A stretch of 56,186 bases of DNA from the IMG/VR virus record IMGVR_UViG_3300035670_000259, positions 1 to 56,186 of that record, one strand, 5' to 3'. Every line of letters begins with the position of its first letter. The first letter of the stretch is position 1. The DNA comes from a virus. The position numbers and the translations under genes were made by a program. This document shows positions 27,685-36,276 of this stretch, piece after piece. The notes under the pieces are model-generated. The model did no database searches. It was given only the letters and a program-made list of their open reading frames with translations, and had not been told where the DNA came from.

Positions 27685-28229
27685 AAAGTGGTATAAAGGT
27701 TCCTAACGTAATTTTTTGGACTAGGGTTAGGGACGAAAGCGTAGAAGGACCTAATCCTTATCGTTGGCAGCCTGCTCTTACTTCTGACTTTTTTGATAAT
27801 AAGCGAGTGTTAGTATTTTCTCTTCCAGGAGCATTTACTCCTACTTGCTCTACGTATCAAGTGCCAGGTTTTGAAGATAGCTATGAAAAGATAAAAAGCC
27901 TAGGTATTGACGAGGTTTACTGTATATCAGTAAATGATTCTTTTGTTATGAATAAGTGGGCAAAAGATCAAAACATTCATAATATTAAAATGATTCCCGA
28001 TGGCAACGGCGAGTTCACTCGTCAGATGGGAATGCTTGTACAAAAACTTAATTTAGGTTTTGGATTACGTTCATGGCGTTACGCTATGATTGTAAATAAC
28101 GGGACGGTCGAACAATGGTTTGAAGAACCTGGTCGTCGCGATAATGCAGATGAAGACCCTTATGGGGTTACATCTCCAGAAAATGTGTTAGCCTACTTAG
28201 AAATGTGTGATTTCGTAGCTAACGCTTGA
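27681..28229 (+). CDS. Peroxiredoxin, Prx5 type
   Basis: 182 residues. PGAFTPTCSTYQVPGFE holds peroxidatic Cys56 in the canonical PGAFTPTC box; VYCISVNDSFVMNKW, MIPDGNGEFTRQMGM and RSWRYAMIVNNGTVE are family blocks. It reduces peroxides with thiol donors, possibly the phage glutaredoxins. The cysteine-less homologue lies at 4751. Confidence 0.93.
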   Translation: MKSGIKVPNVIFWTRVRDESVEGPNPYRWQPALTSDFFDNKRVLVFSLPGAFTPTCSTYQVPGFEDSYEKIKSLGIDEVYCISVNDSFVMNKWAKDQNIHNIKMIPDGNGEFTRQMGMLVQKLNLGFGLRSWRYAMIVNNGTVEQWFEEPGRRDNADEDPYGVTSPENVLAYLEMCDFVANA

Positions 28230-28245
28230 AAAGGAAGAATTGTAA

Positions 28246-29010
28246 ATGAAAAAAGTACTATTAAGCACTGTTGCAGTCTTGGCACTAGCCTCTACCGCAC
28301 ATGCGGGTGTAATTGCTGGTGAAGCAACTGTAGATATCGCTGAGAACTCTGCAGGAAACTATGCTGGTTCTTTAGGCGTAGACCTAGATGTTTCTAGTTC
28401 TGTAGGTAGCGTAGAGCTAGGTTTTACTGCTGCTCCAGGTGGTGATCTTAACCTAGATACTTGGACTGTTGGAACCTCTATTGGTAGCATTGGGCTATCT
28501 TTTGGTAATGACAACAGTGTGTTTGTAGAAGCTGAAGGAGAGCAAACTATTGCAGCACCTGCAATGACAGAAGCTCTTAAATTAACTGCAGGAGACGCTG
28601 CCGTAGCGTTCGGCTTCTCTGATTGGGACTCAGATATTACTGATATCAGCAATATTCAAGGTTCCTATGTTCTAGGCACTTCTCTAGGCAATATTAAAGG
28701 TGCCGTTGACTACAACTTTGACTCTAAAAATGTAGTTCTAGGCGCAGAGCTCAGTGAAGTTTCTGTTGGCAGCGCACTACTTGGCGCTACTGTAACCTAC
28801 GATGTAGATGCAAAGCTAGTAGCCTATGAAGGTGTTGCTGAAATCTCTGCCATTACTGCATATGTTAACGGCGATCAAGATGATATGCTACAGAACGTAG
28901 GCGGCGAATATGTATACGCTTTAGGAAGAGCAGGACTTACAGCAGGAGCTGTCTATAATTTTGATTCAGAAGAAATCTCTCCAACAGTTGGACTAGCATT
29001 TAACTTCTAA
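28246..29010 (+). CDS. Porin-like outer-membrane beta-barrel protein
   Basis: 254 residues. Signal peptide MKKVLLSTVAVLALASTAHA, then alternating amphipathic strands with many Gly/Ser turns and a terminal Phe (VGLAFNF), the outer-membrane insertion signal. Phage-encoded porin-like proteins can mask receptors or change permeability. It has its own terminator. Not a known structural phage protein. Confidence 0.8.
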   Translation: MKKVLLSTVAVLALASTAHAGVIAGEATVDIAENSAGNYAGSLGVDLDVSSSVGSVELGFTAAPGGDLNLDTWTVGTSIGSIGLSFGNDNSVFVEAEGEQTIAAPAMTEALKLTAGDAAVAFGFSDWDSDITDISNIQGSYVLGTSLGNIKGAVDYNFDSKNVVLGAELSEVSVGSALLGATVTYDVDAKLVAYEGVAEISAITAYVNGDQDDMLQNVGGEYVYALGRAGLTAGAVYNFDSEEISPTVGLAFNF

Positions 29011-29020
29011 TTAACACTAC

Positions 29021-29051
29021 TAGTGCCAGGGTTTTCCTGGCACTACTTTTT
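29021..29051 (+). terminator. Rho-independent terminator after porin
   Basis: TAGTGCCAGG pairs with CCTG-GCACTA around GTTTT, followed by CTTTTT. Confidence 0.9.
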
Positions 29052-29066
29052 CTGAAAGGGACTACA

Positions 29067-29471
29067 ATGAGTTCAGTAGATTTGAACCGCTATAAACATT
29101 TTGTCAATGCCGTAACTAGTAAAGAAAGCAATGAGCTAGAGAATCTAAAAGCCAGACTAGATGATCTAAATCAAACTGTAAACATTTCTTTGTTGTTGAC
29201 TGGCTCTATTGGTATTGCAAGTGAAGGAGGAGAGTTTAGTGAGATTGTTAAAAAGTGTGTATTTCAGGGCAAGCCTCTGGATGACGCCACAGTATTTCAT
29301 ATTAAGCGAGAACTTGGCGATATTATGTGGTATTGGATTAATAGTTGCAGGGCGTTAGGATTAGACCCTAATGATGTAATTGCTGAGAATGTAAAGAAGC
29401 TAGAGGCTAGATACCCTTCAGGTTCTTTTGACGTTTTCTACAGTGAGAATAGAAAAGAAGGCGACCTCTAA
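29067..29471 (+). CDS. mazG: MazG-like nucleotide pyrophosphohydrolase
   Basis: 134 residues. EGGEFSEIVKK and KRELGDIMWYWINSCRALGLDPNDVIAENVKKLEARYP carry the Glu/Asp metal ligands of MazG. Phage MazG hydrolyses NTPs or ppGpp-related alarm signals and is common in marine phages. AAGGGA site. Confidence 0.9.
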   Translation: MSSVDLNRYKHFVNAVTSKESNELENLKARLDDLNQTVNISLLLTGSIGIASEGGEFSEIVKKCVFQGKPLDDATVFHIKRELGDIMWYWINSCRALGLDPNDVIAENVKKLEARYPSGSFDVFYSENRKEGDL

Positions 29472-29473
29472 TA

Positions 29474-30241
29474 ATGGCTAACCTCATAATTGCTGGATAC
29501 GGTTTTGTAGGATCTGCAGTAGGAGAGGCCCTAAAGCCTGTTCACGATATTATTGTAGTTGATCCAAAGATAAATAATGCAAAAGTATATGACTATGATA
29601 ATGTAGACGGAGTTATCTTATGCCTACCTACTCCTCAAAACGTAGACGGCAGTTGTGATATTTCTTATCTAGAAGATGTACTACAAGAGTGCTACCCTGA
29701 GATTCCAATTCTCATTAAGTCTACAATGAGTATTGAAGGGTATAGATACCTACAAAACGAATTTAAAACGCTACGCATAAGCTATTCTCCAGAGTTCTTA
29801 ACTGCTGCTAATGCCGCAGAAGACTTTAAGAATCAAAGCTACTATTACATTGCAGGACCAGATGTAGAGTTTTGGGGAAGAGTATTTAAAGCAGCGCTGC
29901 CTAACGCAGTACAAAAAACAACCTCTAGCGTAGAAGAGCTTATTTTAGTAAAATACTTTAGAAACTCTTTTCTATCTGTCAAAGTAGCCTACGCTAATCA
30001 GATGTATGACTTCTGTGAGGCATTTAATATTCCTTACGAGAACGTAATGCAGAAATTTGGAGAAGATCCTAGAATCGGATTTAGCCATACTCAAGTTCCA
30101 GGACCTGATGGCTCAAGAGGGTTTGGAGGGGCTTGCTTCCCAAAAGATACTGCAGCTATACTATATACAGCAGACTTATATAATCAACCACTCAGTATTA
30201 TTGAAGCAGCTGTAAACTATAACAATCTATTAAGGAATTAA
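29474..30241 (+). CDS. Nucleotide-sugar dehydrogenase (UDP-glucose/GDP-mannose type), short form
   Basis: 255 residues, lacking the C-terminal third of bacterial Ugd. GYGFVG (8-13) binds NAD+; ILIKSTMSIEG, YSPEFL and GFGGACFPKDT with catalytic Cys221 are present. It would convert an NDP-hexose to a uronic acid. Short forms occur in T4-like cyanophages. Adjacent methyltransferase suggests glycan modification. Confidence 0.88.
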   Translation: MANLIIAGYGFVGSAVGEALKPVHDIIVVDPKINNAKVYDYDNVDGVILCLPTPQNVDGSCDISYLEDVLQECYPEIPILIKSTMSIEGYRYLQNEFKTLRISYSPEFLTAANAAEDFKNQSYYYIAGPDVEFWGRVFKAALPNAVQKTTSSVEELILVKYFRNSFLSVKVAYANQMYDFCEAFNIPYENVMQKFGEDPRIGFSHTQVPGPDGSRGFGGACFPKDTAAILYTADLYNQPLSIIEAAVNYNNLLRN

Positions 30242-30242
30242 A

Positions 30243-30869
30243 ATGTCAGGCTTTCAAGTTACAGTTAATGGTCATAGTATTTATGGTTATTCTAGGTACT
30301 TAAATTTCTATCGAGATATTGTATCCAACTCAAAAGACGGAGAGTTATTTGTAGAGGTTGGTAGTTTTCTAGGACAGTCTACTGCTGCTATGGGAAAATT
30401 TATTAAAGACTCTGCTAAGCGTATCGACTTTCATGCTGTAGATATCTTTGAATTATCTACTTTTAGTGACGAGCCACACTATAAAGTAATTGCGGATCAT
30501 GGTGGCGACTTTTATGGCATTTTTCAAAGTAACCTTGAAAAAGCTCAAGTTAGAGACTACGTAAATCCTGTAAAAGCTACTTCTGTAGAAGCCGCAGCTT
30601 TGTATGAGGATAGATCTATTGATTTCTTAATGATTGATGCTTCTCATGCTTACGCAGATGTTGTAGATGATATTGTCGCGTGGTATCCTAAAGTTAAGCT
30701 GGGTGGTATTATTTCAGGTGATGACTACGATTTTGAAGAAGTATTTAAAGCAGTACAAGATACTTGTGGTAGAGCTGTAATGGTATACCCAAATACTACT
30801 TGGTGGTTCAGAAAGCAATTTGCAGAGCTAGAAGACCAGAAAAATTTTAATCCAGAAGCGACAGCTTAA
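30243..30869 (+). CDS. Class I methyltransferase, Methyltransf_24-like
   Basis: 208 residues. FVEVGSFLGQSTAAMG is motif I, IDFHAVDIF motif II, IDFLMIDASHAYADVVDDI the acidic metal/SAM block, GGIISGDDYD a later motif. Two bases after the dehydrogenase stop, so coupled with it. Probable sugar or small-molecule O-methyltransferase. Confidence 0.85.
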   Translation: MSGFQVTVNGHSIYGYSRYLNFYRDIVSNSKDGELFVEVGSFLGQSTAAMGKFIKDSAKRIDFHAVDIFELSTFSDEPHYKVIADHGGDFYGIFQSNLEKAQVRDYVNPVKATSVEAAALYEDRSIDFLMIDASHAYADVVDDIVAWYPKVKLGGIISGDDYDFEEVFKAVQDTCGRAVMVYPNTTWWFRKQFAELEDQKNFNPEATA

Positions 30870-30874
30870 AGAGT

Positions 30875-30908
30875 CTGTCACAAAACTGTTACAAAATTGT
30901 GATATTCT
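30875..30908 (+). promoter_or_regulatory. Pho box and -10 of pstS
   Basis: Two direct repeats CTGTCACAAAA (30875-30885) and CTGTTACAAAA (30886-30896), plus a weaker third TTGTGATATTC (30897-30907), at the exact 11-base spacing of PhoB binding units. TATTCT (30903-30908) can serve as -10 with no -35, the usual layout for PhoB-activated promoters. Host PhoB under phosphate stress is the likely activator. Confidence 0.82.
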
Positions 30909-30951
30909 ATAAACACCATAGCCTGGTCTATGTATTTTATAGGAGAAAGTC

Positions 30952-31914
30952 ATGATTAAAATTCTAACTATTGCAGGAGCTATAACCTTATTAGCTTCTG
31001 CATCTTTTGCAAGAGATCAGATTCAAATAACTGGTTCTTCGACAGTTCTGCCGTACGCAACTATTGTAGCAGAGGCTTTTGGAGAGAACTTTGAATTTCC
31101 TTCACCAGTTGTAGAAGGTGGAGGTTCTGGGGCAGGGCGTAAAAAACTATGCGAAGGTGTTGGTGAGAACACTGTTGACATTGCAAACAGCTCGTCAAAG
31201 ATGAAAGACGAAGAATGGGCAGCCTGCGAAGCGGCAATTGGTAAGATCACTGAAGTGCGTATTGGTTATGACGGTATCGTCTTTGCGTCTAACATTGGAC
31301 AGCTCAATATCAAGGACTTAACAGCAGTTCAACTGTATACTGCCCTACACGCAGACAGCACTGCAAAGCTTTGGAGCGATGTAGATCCTACACTGCCAGC
31401 AGTGGAGATACTTGCTTATATTCCAGGCACTAAACACGGAACACGCGAAGTGTTCGATGTAAAGGTTATGGAAGAAGGCTGCAAAGCAGTACTTGGAGTA
31501 GAAAAACTTTCTAAGGACGAAGCTAAAGAATGCGTAAAAGTTCGTACTGATGGGGTTGCAGTTGATATTGACGGCGACTATACCGAAACACTTGCACGTC
31601 TAGATGCTAACCCAACAGCTCTTGGTGTATTTGGTCTTAGCTTTTATCAAAATAATACCAATAAGCTAGAAGTGGCAACTATTAACGGAGTATTCCCAAG
31701 TGTAGAAACTATTTCTGCTGGAGACTACCCAATTAGCCGTCCACTATATTTCTATGTTAAAAATGCGCATCTGGATATTATTCCGGGACTTAAAGAGTAT
31801 ATAGAGTTTTTTATTAGTGATGATATAGCTGGTACAGACGGTCCTCTTGCTCAATACGGTCTAGTTCCAGATCCAGAGCTAGCTATAACTCAAGCACTTG
31901 TATCAGGACTTTAG
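30952..31914 (+). CDS. pstS: Phosphate-binding protein PstS
   Basis: 320 residues. Signal peptide 1-20 (cut after SFA). Phosphate-binding loops ITGSSTVLPY (26-35), EGGGSGAGRK (55-64) and later ANSSSKM and PGTKHGTREVF. Periplasmic high-affinity phosphate receptor feeding the host PstCAB transporter; common in marine phages. TAG stop, backed up by TAA four codons on. AGGAGA site. Confidence 0.95.
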   Translation: MIKILTIAGAITLLASASFARDQIQITGSSTVLPYATIVAEAFGENFEFPSPVVEGGGSGAGRKKLCEGVGENTVDIANSSSKMKDEEWAACEAAIGKITEVRIGYDGIVFASNIGQLNIKDLTAVQLYTALHADSTAKLWSDVDPTLPAVEILAYIPGTKHGTREVFDVKVMEEGCKAVLGVEKLSKDEAKECVKVRTDGVAVDIDGDYTETLARLDANPTALGVFGLSFYQNNTNKLEVATINGVFPSVETISAGDYPISRPLYFYVKNAHLDIIPGLKEYIEFFISDDIAGTDGPLAQYGLVPDPELAITQALVSGL

Positions 31915-31937
31915 TTTATAATCTAAACTATTTATAG

Positions 31938-31966
31938 TTGACATTTTTACCTCTCAATGTTACTAT
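31938..31966 (+). promoter_or_regulatory. Promoter of the cytidylyltransferase gene
   Basis: TTGACA (31938-31943), 17 bases, TACTAT (31961-31966). Confidence 0.75.
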
Positions 31967-31974
31967 TGAGAGGT
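31949..31974 (+). promoter_or_regulatory. Candidate operator over the -10 box
   Basis: ACCTCTCAAT and ATTGAGAGGT are a perfect 10-base inverted repeat with a 6-base spacer; the spacer and right arm cover TACTAT. A dimeric repressor bound here would block RNA polymerase. No second copy was found elsewhere in the window. Confidence 0.6.
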
Positions 31975-31996
31975 AAATTGTATTCAGGGAGTAAAT

Positions 31997-32431
31997 ATGC
32001 GAGTAGGATTTACCGCTTCTACTTTTGATTTACTACATGCAGGCCATGTAGCTATGTTGAGAGAAGCAAAAGAACAATGTGACTATTTAATTTGTGCTCT
32101 GCAAGTTGATCCTAGTGTAGATAGAGCAGAAAAGAATAAACCTATCCAGACTCTAGTTGAGAGATATATTCAGCTATCTGGGGTTAAATACGTAGACGAA
32201 ATTGTATGTTATCAAACTGAAGAAGATCTAAAAGATATTTTAGAACTTTATGATATTCATGTTAAGATAATGGGAGAAGAGTACCGAAATAAAGACTTTA
32301 CAGGTAAAGACATATGTAAACGTCGCGGTATTCAACTTTATTTTAACAAGAGAGATCATAGATTTTCAACTAGTGACTTGCGTCGTAGAGTCGCAGAAAG
32401 AGAGTCTACGACGGAGACTAAGAATGAGTAA
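31997..32431 (+). CDS. Cytidylyltransferase, glycerol-3-phosphate type (TagD-like)
   Basis: 144 residues. TASTFDLLHAGH (HxGH at 14-17), ICALQVDPSVDR and a C-terminal RFSTSDLRRRV motif. Adds a nucleotide to glycerol-3-phosphate or a related phosphate. Distinct from the fusion at 2864. Tightly controlled by the putative operator upstream. Confidence 0.85.
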   Translation: MRVGFTASTFDLLHAGHVAMLREAKEQCDYLICALQVDPSVDRAEKNKPIQTLVERYIQLSGVKYVDEIVCYQTEEDLKDILELYDIHVKIMGEEYRNKDFTGKDICKRRGIQLYFNKRDHRFSTSDLRRRVAERESTTETKNE

Positions 32432-32681
32432 AGTACAACCTACTTCTAATGGATATAGCCTGTATAGCTTAAATGTTCAGCCTACTTATCCAGTAGATAT
32501 TATAAGAATGGCGTACAGGCAGCCTAATGTAGAACTGCCTAATAAGAACAGGATTGAAGAGTTAGAAGACAGAGTTAAAGAGCTAGAGACCCTGATTTTA
32601 GATCTTCAAGGCAGGTTAACGCTGACAGAGAATGAAGTAGAAATAATCAGAATGGAAGGCTGTTGGCAGCTTAAGAAGTAA
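32424..32681 (+). CDS. Coiled-coil protein, 85 aa
   Basis: ATG 32424 overlaps the previous gene by 8 bases. C-terminal half is a heptad coiled coil (RIEELEDRVKELETLILDLQ). N-terminal half is Tyr/Pro-rich. Unknown. Confidence 0.65.
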   Translation: MSKVQPTSNGYSLYSLNVQPTYPVDIIRMAYRQPNVELPNKNRIEELEDRVKELETLILDLQGRLTLTENEVEIIRMEGCWQLKK

Positions 32682-32689
32682 AAAACAGT

Positions 32690-32719
32690 TTGACACTCTG
32701 CTATATCTTAGGCTACTAT
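32690..32719 (+). promoter_or_regulatory. Sigma70-like promoter
   Basis: TTGACA (32690-32695), 18 bases, TACTAT (32714-32719). GAGAG ribosome site precedes ATG 32750. Confidence 0.65.
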
Positions 32720-32749
32720 AAGAGATAAGCTAATTTATAGGAGAGAAAA

Positions 32750-32989
32750 ATGGCTAAAAAAGGTGGAAAGTCTAAAGGCAACGTGTCTGCAGGTATCAAC
32801 TCTAACGTGTCCAAAGCTGTATCGAAGGCTATGCGTAGAGAGTATCTTGAGTCAGGTGACCGTGTGCTCAATCAACTTGACGCTTTTCGTAAAGGTCGGA
32901 ATGTGATGCTTACTATTCCTAACCCTAATCCGAATGAAACTAATAAGCGTTTTATTCGTGTGCCTGCCTCTCAGGTTTGGAAGTCTTAA
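32750..32989 (+). CDS. Small basic protein, 79 aa
   Basis: Lys/Gly-rich start (MAKKGGKSKGNVSAGINS), then a helix (AVSKAMRREYLESGDRVLNQL). Likely nucleic-acid binding. Not recognised. Confidence 0.65.
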   Translation: MAKKGGKSKGNVSAGINSNVSKAVSKAMRREYLESGDRVLNQLDAFRKGRNVMLTIPNPNPNETNKRFIRVPASQVWKS

Positions 32990-33192
32990 TGGATATTTTT
33001 AATCTTCTTGAGCTAAAAGACATTATCTTTGCAATGTTTGTTGGCGGTTCTACATGGTACTCATACAAGCTAGGCTGGCAACGTGGCGTAGCTTATGGAG
33101 TAGACGAATCTATTGACCTGCTCGCAGAAGCAGGTCTAATAGAAGTAGAACACTCCGACGATGGAGAAGTAACCCTTTCTAAAGCTAAATGA
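32989..33192 (+). CDS. Small membrane-associated protein, 67 aa
   Basis: Shares one base with the upstream stop. A moderately hydrophobic stretch (DIIFAMFVGGSTWYSYKLGW) suggests one membrane span; acidic tail. Unknown. Confidence 0.55.
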   Translation: MDIFNLLELKDIIFAMFVGGSTWYSYKLGWQRGVAYGVDESIDLLAEAGLIEVEHSDDGEVTLSKAK

Positions 33193-33199
33193 GGCTGTA

Positions 33200-33751
33200 A
33201 TGTTCTTTAAAGATATTAAACAGTTTGAAGATTTAGCTAACTATTATATCAACGTTTCTTGCAAAGAAGTCTGCAAATTGACGGACCTTCACGACTTTGA
33301 TCTAGCTTTTGTAAAACTTGATTGGTCTAAGCGCAGAGTTTCTTCTAGAGGGGGTTGGTATCCTGCTAATGGTGGCGCAGGAGTTAGCATAGCTATGTCT
33401 GTCTGCTCTAGGCCCACAAACGGTGAAATCATCAGAGTTTATGAGTATAAAGCTTTTGATGATTCTCCTATTATTGGCGGATTCTACACTAGAAATGTAG
33501 AAAATAAACTCGCCATGCACTGCCTACATGAAGTAGCACATGCTGCTCAGTATTGGCGTAAATACCTTAAAAAACTTGATGCAGGCTTGCCTCATGGAGA
33601 TATTTGGAGAGGTATCTACGCTCACCTACGGCGTTCTATCTTGAACCCCCGACTAGAAGATCAAACACTTCTAGCAAAAGAATACAATAATTTTATAGAA
33701 AGTATTGAGTCTCCATTACAGCGTAAGCTAATGGTAGCAGCCTCCAGGTGA
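33200..33751 (+). CDS. SprT-like zinc metallopeptidase
   Basis: 183 residues. HCLHEVAHAAQYW contains HExxH (His110, Glu111, His114) and GLPHGDIW the third His, as in SprT-like proteins. Family members act on DNA-protein crosslinks or host proteins. Lies just before the endolysin. Confidence 0.8.
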   Translation: MFFKDIKQFEDLANYYINVSCKEVCKLTDLHDFDLAFVKLDWSKRRVSSRGGWYPANGGAGVSIAMSVCSRPTNGEIIRVYEYKAFDDSPIIGGFYTRNVENKLAMHCLHEVAHAAQYWRKYLKKLDAGLPHGDIWRGIYAHLRRSILNPRLEDQTLLAKEYNNFIESIESPLQRKLMVAASR

Positions 33752-33778
33752 GGCTGCACAAGACTCTAGGAGAGATTT

Positions 33779-34615
33779 ATGGCATTTACTTTAACAGAAG
33801 AGATGGTGACTGCACTATTACCAAAAGCTAAAGATATCAAAGAATGGCACGCAGCTATGACAGAGCTGTTCCCTCAGTACGGTATTGACACTCCACAGCG
33901 TATAGCAGGTTTTATTGCGCAGTGTGGTCACGAATCTGCAGGATTTACAGTTTTAGAAGAAAACTTAAACTACAGCGAAAAAGGCTTAATGGCAACGTTC
34001 CCTAAGTATTTTAGAGACCGTAGCCCTGCTGCATATGAACGCAAGCCTGAAGCTATTGCAAACGTAGTATACGCTAACCGTATGGGAAATGGTAGTGAAA
34101 AGTCTGGAGACGGTTGGAAGTTTCGTGGTCGTGGAGTAATCCAGCTTACAGGTTTTGAAAACTATACAAACTTTGCTAAAGCTGTTGGAAAAGACGTAGA
34201 CCAAGTTATTAAGTATCTAGGCACTAAAAAAGGTGCTTTACATAGTGCGTGTTGGTACTGGGATTCTCGCAATATCAATGCTACTGCAGACGCAGGCGAT
34301 ATTGTAAAAATGACTAAACTAATCAATGGCGGCACTATTGGTTTAGAAGATCGTAAAAAGCACTATGAACACGCATTAGAAATTCTAGGAGTACGTGGCG
34401 CAGCCCCAAAGCCTGCAGCGAAGCCAGCAGCCCCGCCAGCAGCTACATCAGCAGAACCTACTATGGCGGAGATTCAAGCTAAGCTAGGTCTTGTAGCTGA
34501 CGGAATTAAAGGCCCAAAGACTATTGAGGCTATCAAAGAGTTTCAAACTAAACACGGTTTAGTAGCAGATGGTGTTCCTGGACCAAAAACATTAGCAGCA
34601 TTATTCGGAGGATAA
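33779..34615 (+). CDS. Endolysin: GH19 muramidase/chitinase-like plus peptidoglycan-binding domain
   Basis: 278 residues. GH19 domain 1-208: IAQCGHESAGF with catalytic Glu52, YANRMGNGSEKSGDGWKFRGRGVIQLTG, and LINGGTIGLEDR. An Ala/Pro linker (210-225) is followed by PG_binding_1 (AKLGLVADGIKGPKTIEAIKEFQ, and a second half). Degrades the cell wall for lysis. No signal peptide, so a holin is expected; none found nearby. GAG ribosome site. Confidence 0.95.
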   Translation: MAFTLTEEMVTALLPKAKDIKEWHAAMTELFPQYGIDTPQRIAGFIAQCGHESAGFTVLEENLNYSEKGLMATFPKYFRDRSPAAYERKPEAIANVVYANRMGNGSEKSGDGWKFRGRGVIQLTGFENYTNFAKAVGKDVDQVIKYLGTKKGALHSACWYWDSRNINATADAGDIVKMTKLINGGTIGLEDRKKHYEHALEILGVRGAAPKPAAKPAAPPAATSAEPTMAEIQAKLGLVADGIKGPKTIEAIKEFQTKHGLVADGVPGPKTLAALFGG

Positions 34616-34616
34616 A

Positions 34617-34817
34617 ATGCAAGTTCGTCTATCTATTACCTCTAACTATAGTGATACAGAAAAAGGCGTAAGCTTTCCTGATATCGAAATTAGTAAAGAG
34701 TTTGAAGGTCGTACTCCTACAGCAGAAGAACTAGAAGAGCTTGTCTCTCTGTTTCGTCGTTGCATAGTAGTAGATACAACTAGTAAACCCAAAGTAAGGG
34801 AACTAGGAAGTGCCTAA
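34617..34817 (+). CDS. Hypothetical protein, 66 aa
   Basis: One base after the endolysin stop. Strand-rich start (MQVRLSITSNYSD), then acidic helix. Unknown. Confidence 0.6.
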   Translation: MQVRLSITSNYSDTEKGVSFPDIEISKEFEGRTPTAEELEELVSLFRRCIVVDTTSKPKVRELGSA

Positions 34818-34986
34818 AAAACATAGTTTAAAACAGTTAGAGGCATTTGCAAAAGACTGGGGTCTTTATAAATGGATGAATGCTGACAATCCAGATAATG
34901 AAAAGCCCCCAGCTAAAAAACCGTATAAAGGAAAACCTAAAGGCGGTAAAGACAATAAGCCTTCTTACAATAAGAGGCCTAAATGA
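34810..34986 (+). CDS. Basic Lys/Pro-rich protein, 58 aa
   Basis: GTG at 34810 overlapping the previous gene, with AGGAAG upstream. C-terminal half is [15 protein letters not shown]-type low-complexity basic sequence. Possible nucleic-acid binding. ATGA overlap with gmd. Confidence 0.55.
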   Translation: MPKKHSLKQLEAFAKDWGLYKWMNADNPDNEKPPAKKPYKGKPKGGKDNKPSYNKRPK

Positions 34987-35993
34987 AAACAGCACTAATA
35001 ACTGGTGTTACTGGACAAGATGGGGGCTACTTAGCTGAGTTGCTCCTATCTAAAGGGTACGAGGTTCATAGTATAAAACGCAGAACTGCTGCGGACTATA
35101 TTAAGAGAATCGAACATATTGTAGATCATCCTAATTTTCACCTACACTATGGAGACCTGACCGATACTGGTTGTTTGGTAAAGCTGTTCTCTACTTATCA
35201 GTTTGATGAGGTGTACAATCTAGGCGCTCAATCTCACGTGCGAGTGTCTTTTGACATCCCAGAGTATACTGCAGATGTAGATGCTCTGGGCACTGTCAGA
35301 CTTCTTGAATGTATTCGTACACTGGGGCTGATGGATAAAACTAAATTCTATCAAGCTTCTACTTCAGAGCTGTACGGAAAAGTACAAGAAACTCCTCAGA
35401 CTGAAACTACTCCTTTCTACCCACGCTCTCCGTATGGCTGTGCTAAGCTATACTCTTACTGGATCGTAAAGAACTATAGAGAGTCTTACGGACTGCACGG
35501 CTCAAACGGTATTCTATTTAACCATGAATCACCTTGGAGAGGATCAGAGTTTGTTACTCAAAAGATTATTCAAGGAGTGGCAGATATCAGCAAAGGTCTT
35601 CGTTCCGAGATAGAGCTAGGTAATCTAGATGCTCAGAGAGATTGGGGACATGCTAAAGATTTTGTCGAAGGCATGTACTTAATGCTTCAGCAACCTCAAG
35701 GTGACGACTACGTACTCGCTACGGGAGAGCTGCACTCTGTTAGAGAACTTGTAGAGATTGCGTTTGCTAAAGTAGGTAAAACTATTCACTGGCAGGGAAA
35801 AGGCGCATCTGAAGTTGGGTATGACGATCATGCTATTCCACGGGTACGAATCAATCCTGATTTCTATCGTCCTGCAGAAGTAGAGATGTTACTAGGAGAC
35901 GCTACTAAAGCTAAAACAGTTCTTGGGTGGAAACCAAAGTATAATTTTGAAGCTCTTGTAAACGACATGATGGAGGCGGCTCTTGCCAGATGA
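34983..35993 (+). CDS. gmd: GDP-mannose 4,6-dehydratase
   Basis: 336 residues. [10 protein letters not shown] (8-17) binds NADP; catalytic YGCAK (Tyr151-Lys155) with STSE (126-129); [12 protein letters not shown] and [15 protein letters not shown] are family blocks. Makes GDP-4-keto-6-deoxymannose, precursor of fucose or rhamnose. With the PMM-like protein and cupins it outlines a GDP-mannose route. Confidence 0.95.
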   Translation: MKTALITGVTGQDGGYLAELLLSKGYEVHSIKRRTAADYIKRIEHIVDHPNFHLHYGDLTDTGCLVKLFSTYQFDEVYNLGAQSHVRVSFDIPEYTADVDALGTVRLLECIRTLGLMDKTKFYQASTSELYGKVQETPQTETTPFYPRSPYGCAKLYSYWIVKNYRESYGLHGSNGILFNHESPWRGSEFVTQKIIQGVADISKGLRSEIELGNLDAQRDWGHAKDFVEGMYLMLQQPQGDDYVLATGELHSVRELVEIAFAKVGKTIHWQGKGASEVGYDDHAIPRVRINPDFYRPAEVEMLLGDATKAKTVLGWKPKYNFEALVNDMMEAALAR

Positions 35994-36213
35994 AGAAGTT
36001 GATGAAATACTGTTTACAGACTTCGAGACCTTCGCGTTAAATAAAGTTATTGATGGACATGATCCTATTGCTTGTGCTATGATTATGATAACGCTAGGAA
36101 TAAGCGCTTGTAAGCTTATTCTTACCAGAAAAGAGCAGATGTATCTTCTTGACCTGATCGAAGAGCATATCACAAGTAGCGATACGGAGCGTAAAAAAAT
36201 AACTTTACACTAG
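35983..36213 (+). CDS. Hypothetical protein with possible amber extension
   Basis: TTG at 35983 preceded by GGAGG at good spacing, overlapping gmd. 76 residues, mixed acidic and hydrophobic ([18 protein letters not shown]). Ends TAG; readthrough would continue in frame through the 17-residue ORF at 36223. Function unknown. Confidence 0.55.
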   Translation: MPDEEVDEILFTDFETFALNKVIDGHDPIACAMIMITLGISACKLILTRKEQMYLLDLIEEHITSSDTERKKITLH

Positions 36214-36222
36214 GAGATAGCG

Positions 36223-36276
36223 ATGTTCGATAATGATCCTTTTGATGACTGTACGCACTGGGTAGGTAAAATGTGA
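36223..36276 (+). CDS. 17-aa ORF after an amber stop
   Basis: TAGGAG then ATG 36223; MFDNDPFDDCTHWVGKM. In frame with the preceding gene, so it may be a C-terminal extension reached by amber readthrough rather than a separate peptide. Its TGA overlaps the next start. Confidence 0.35.
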   Translation: MFDNDPFDDCTHWVGKM

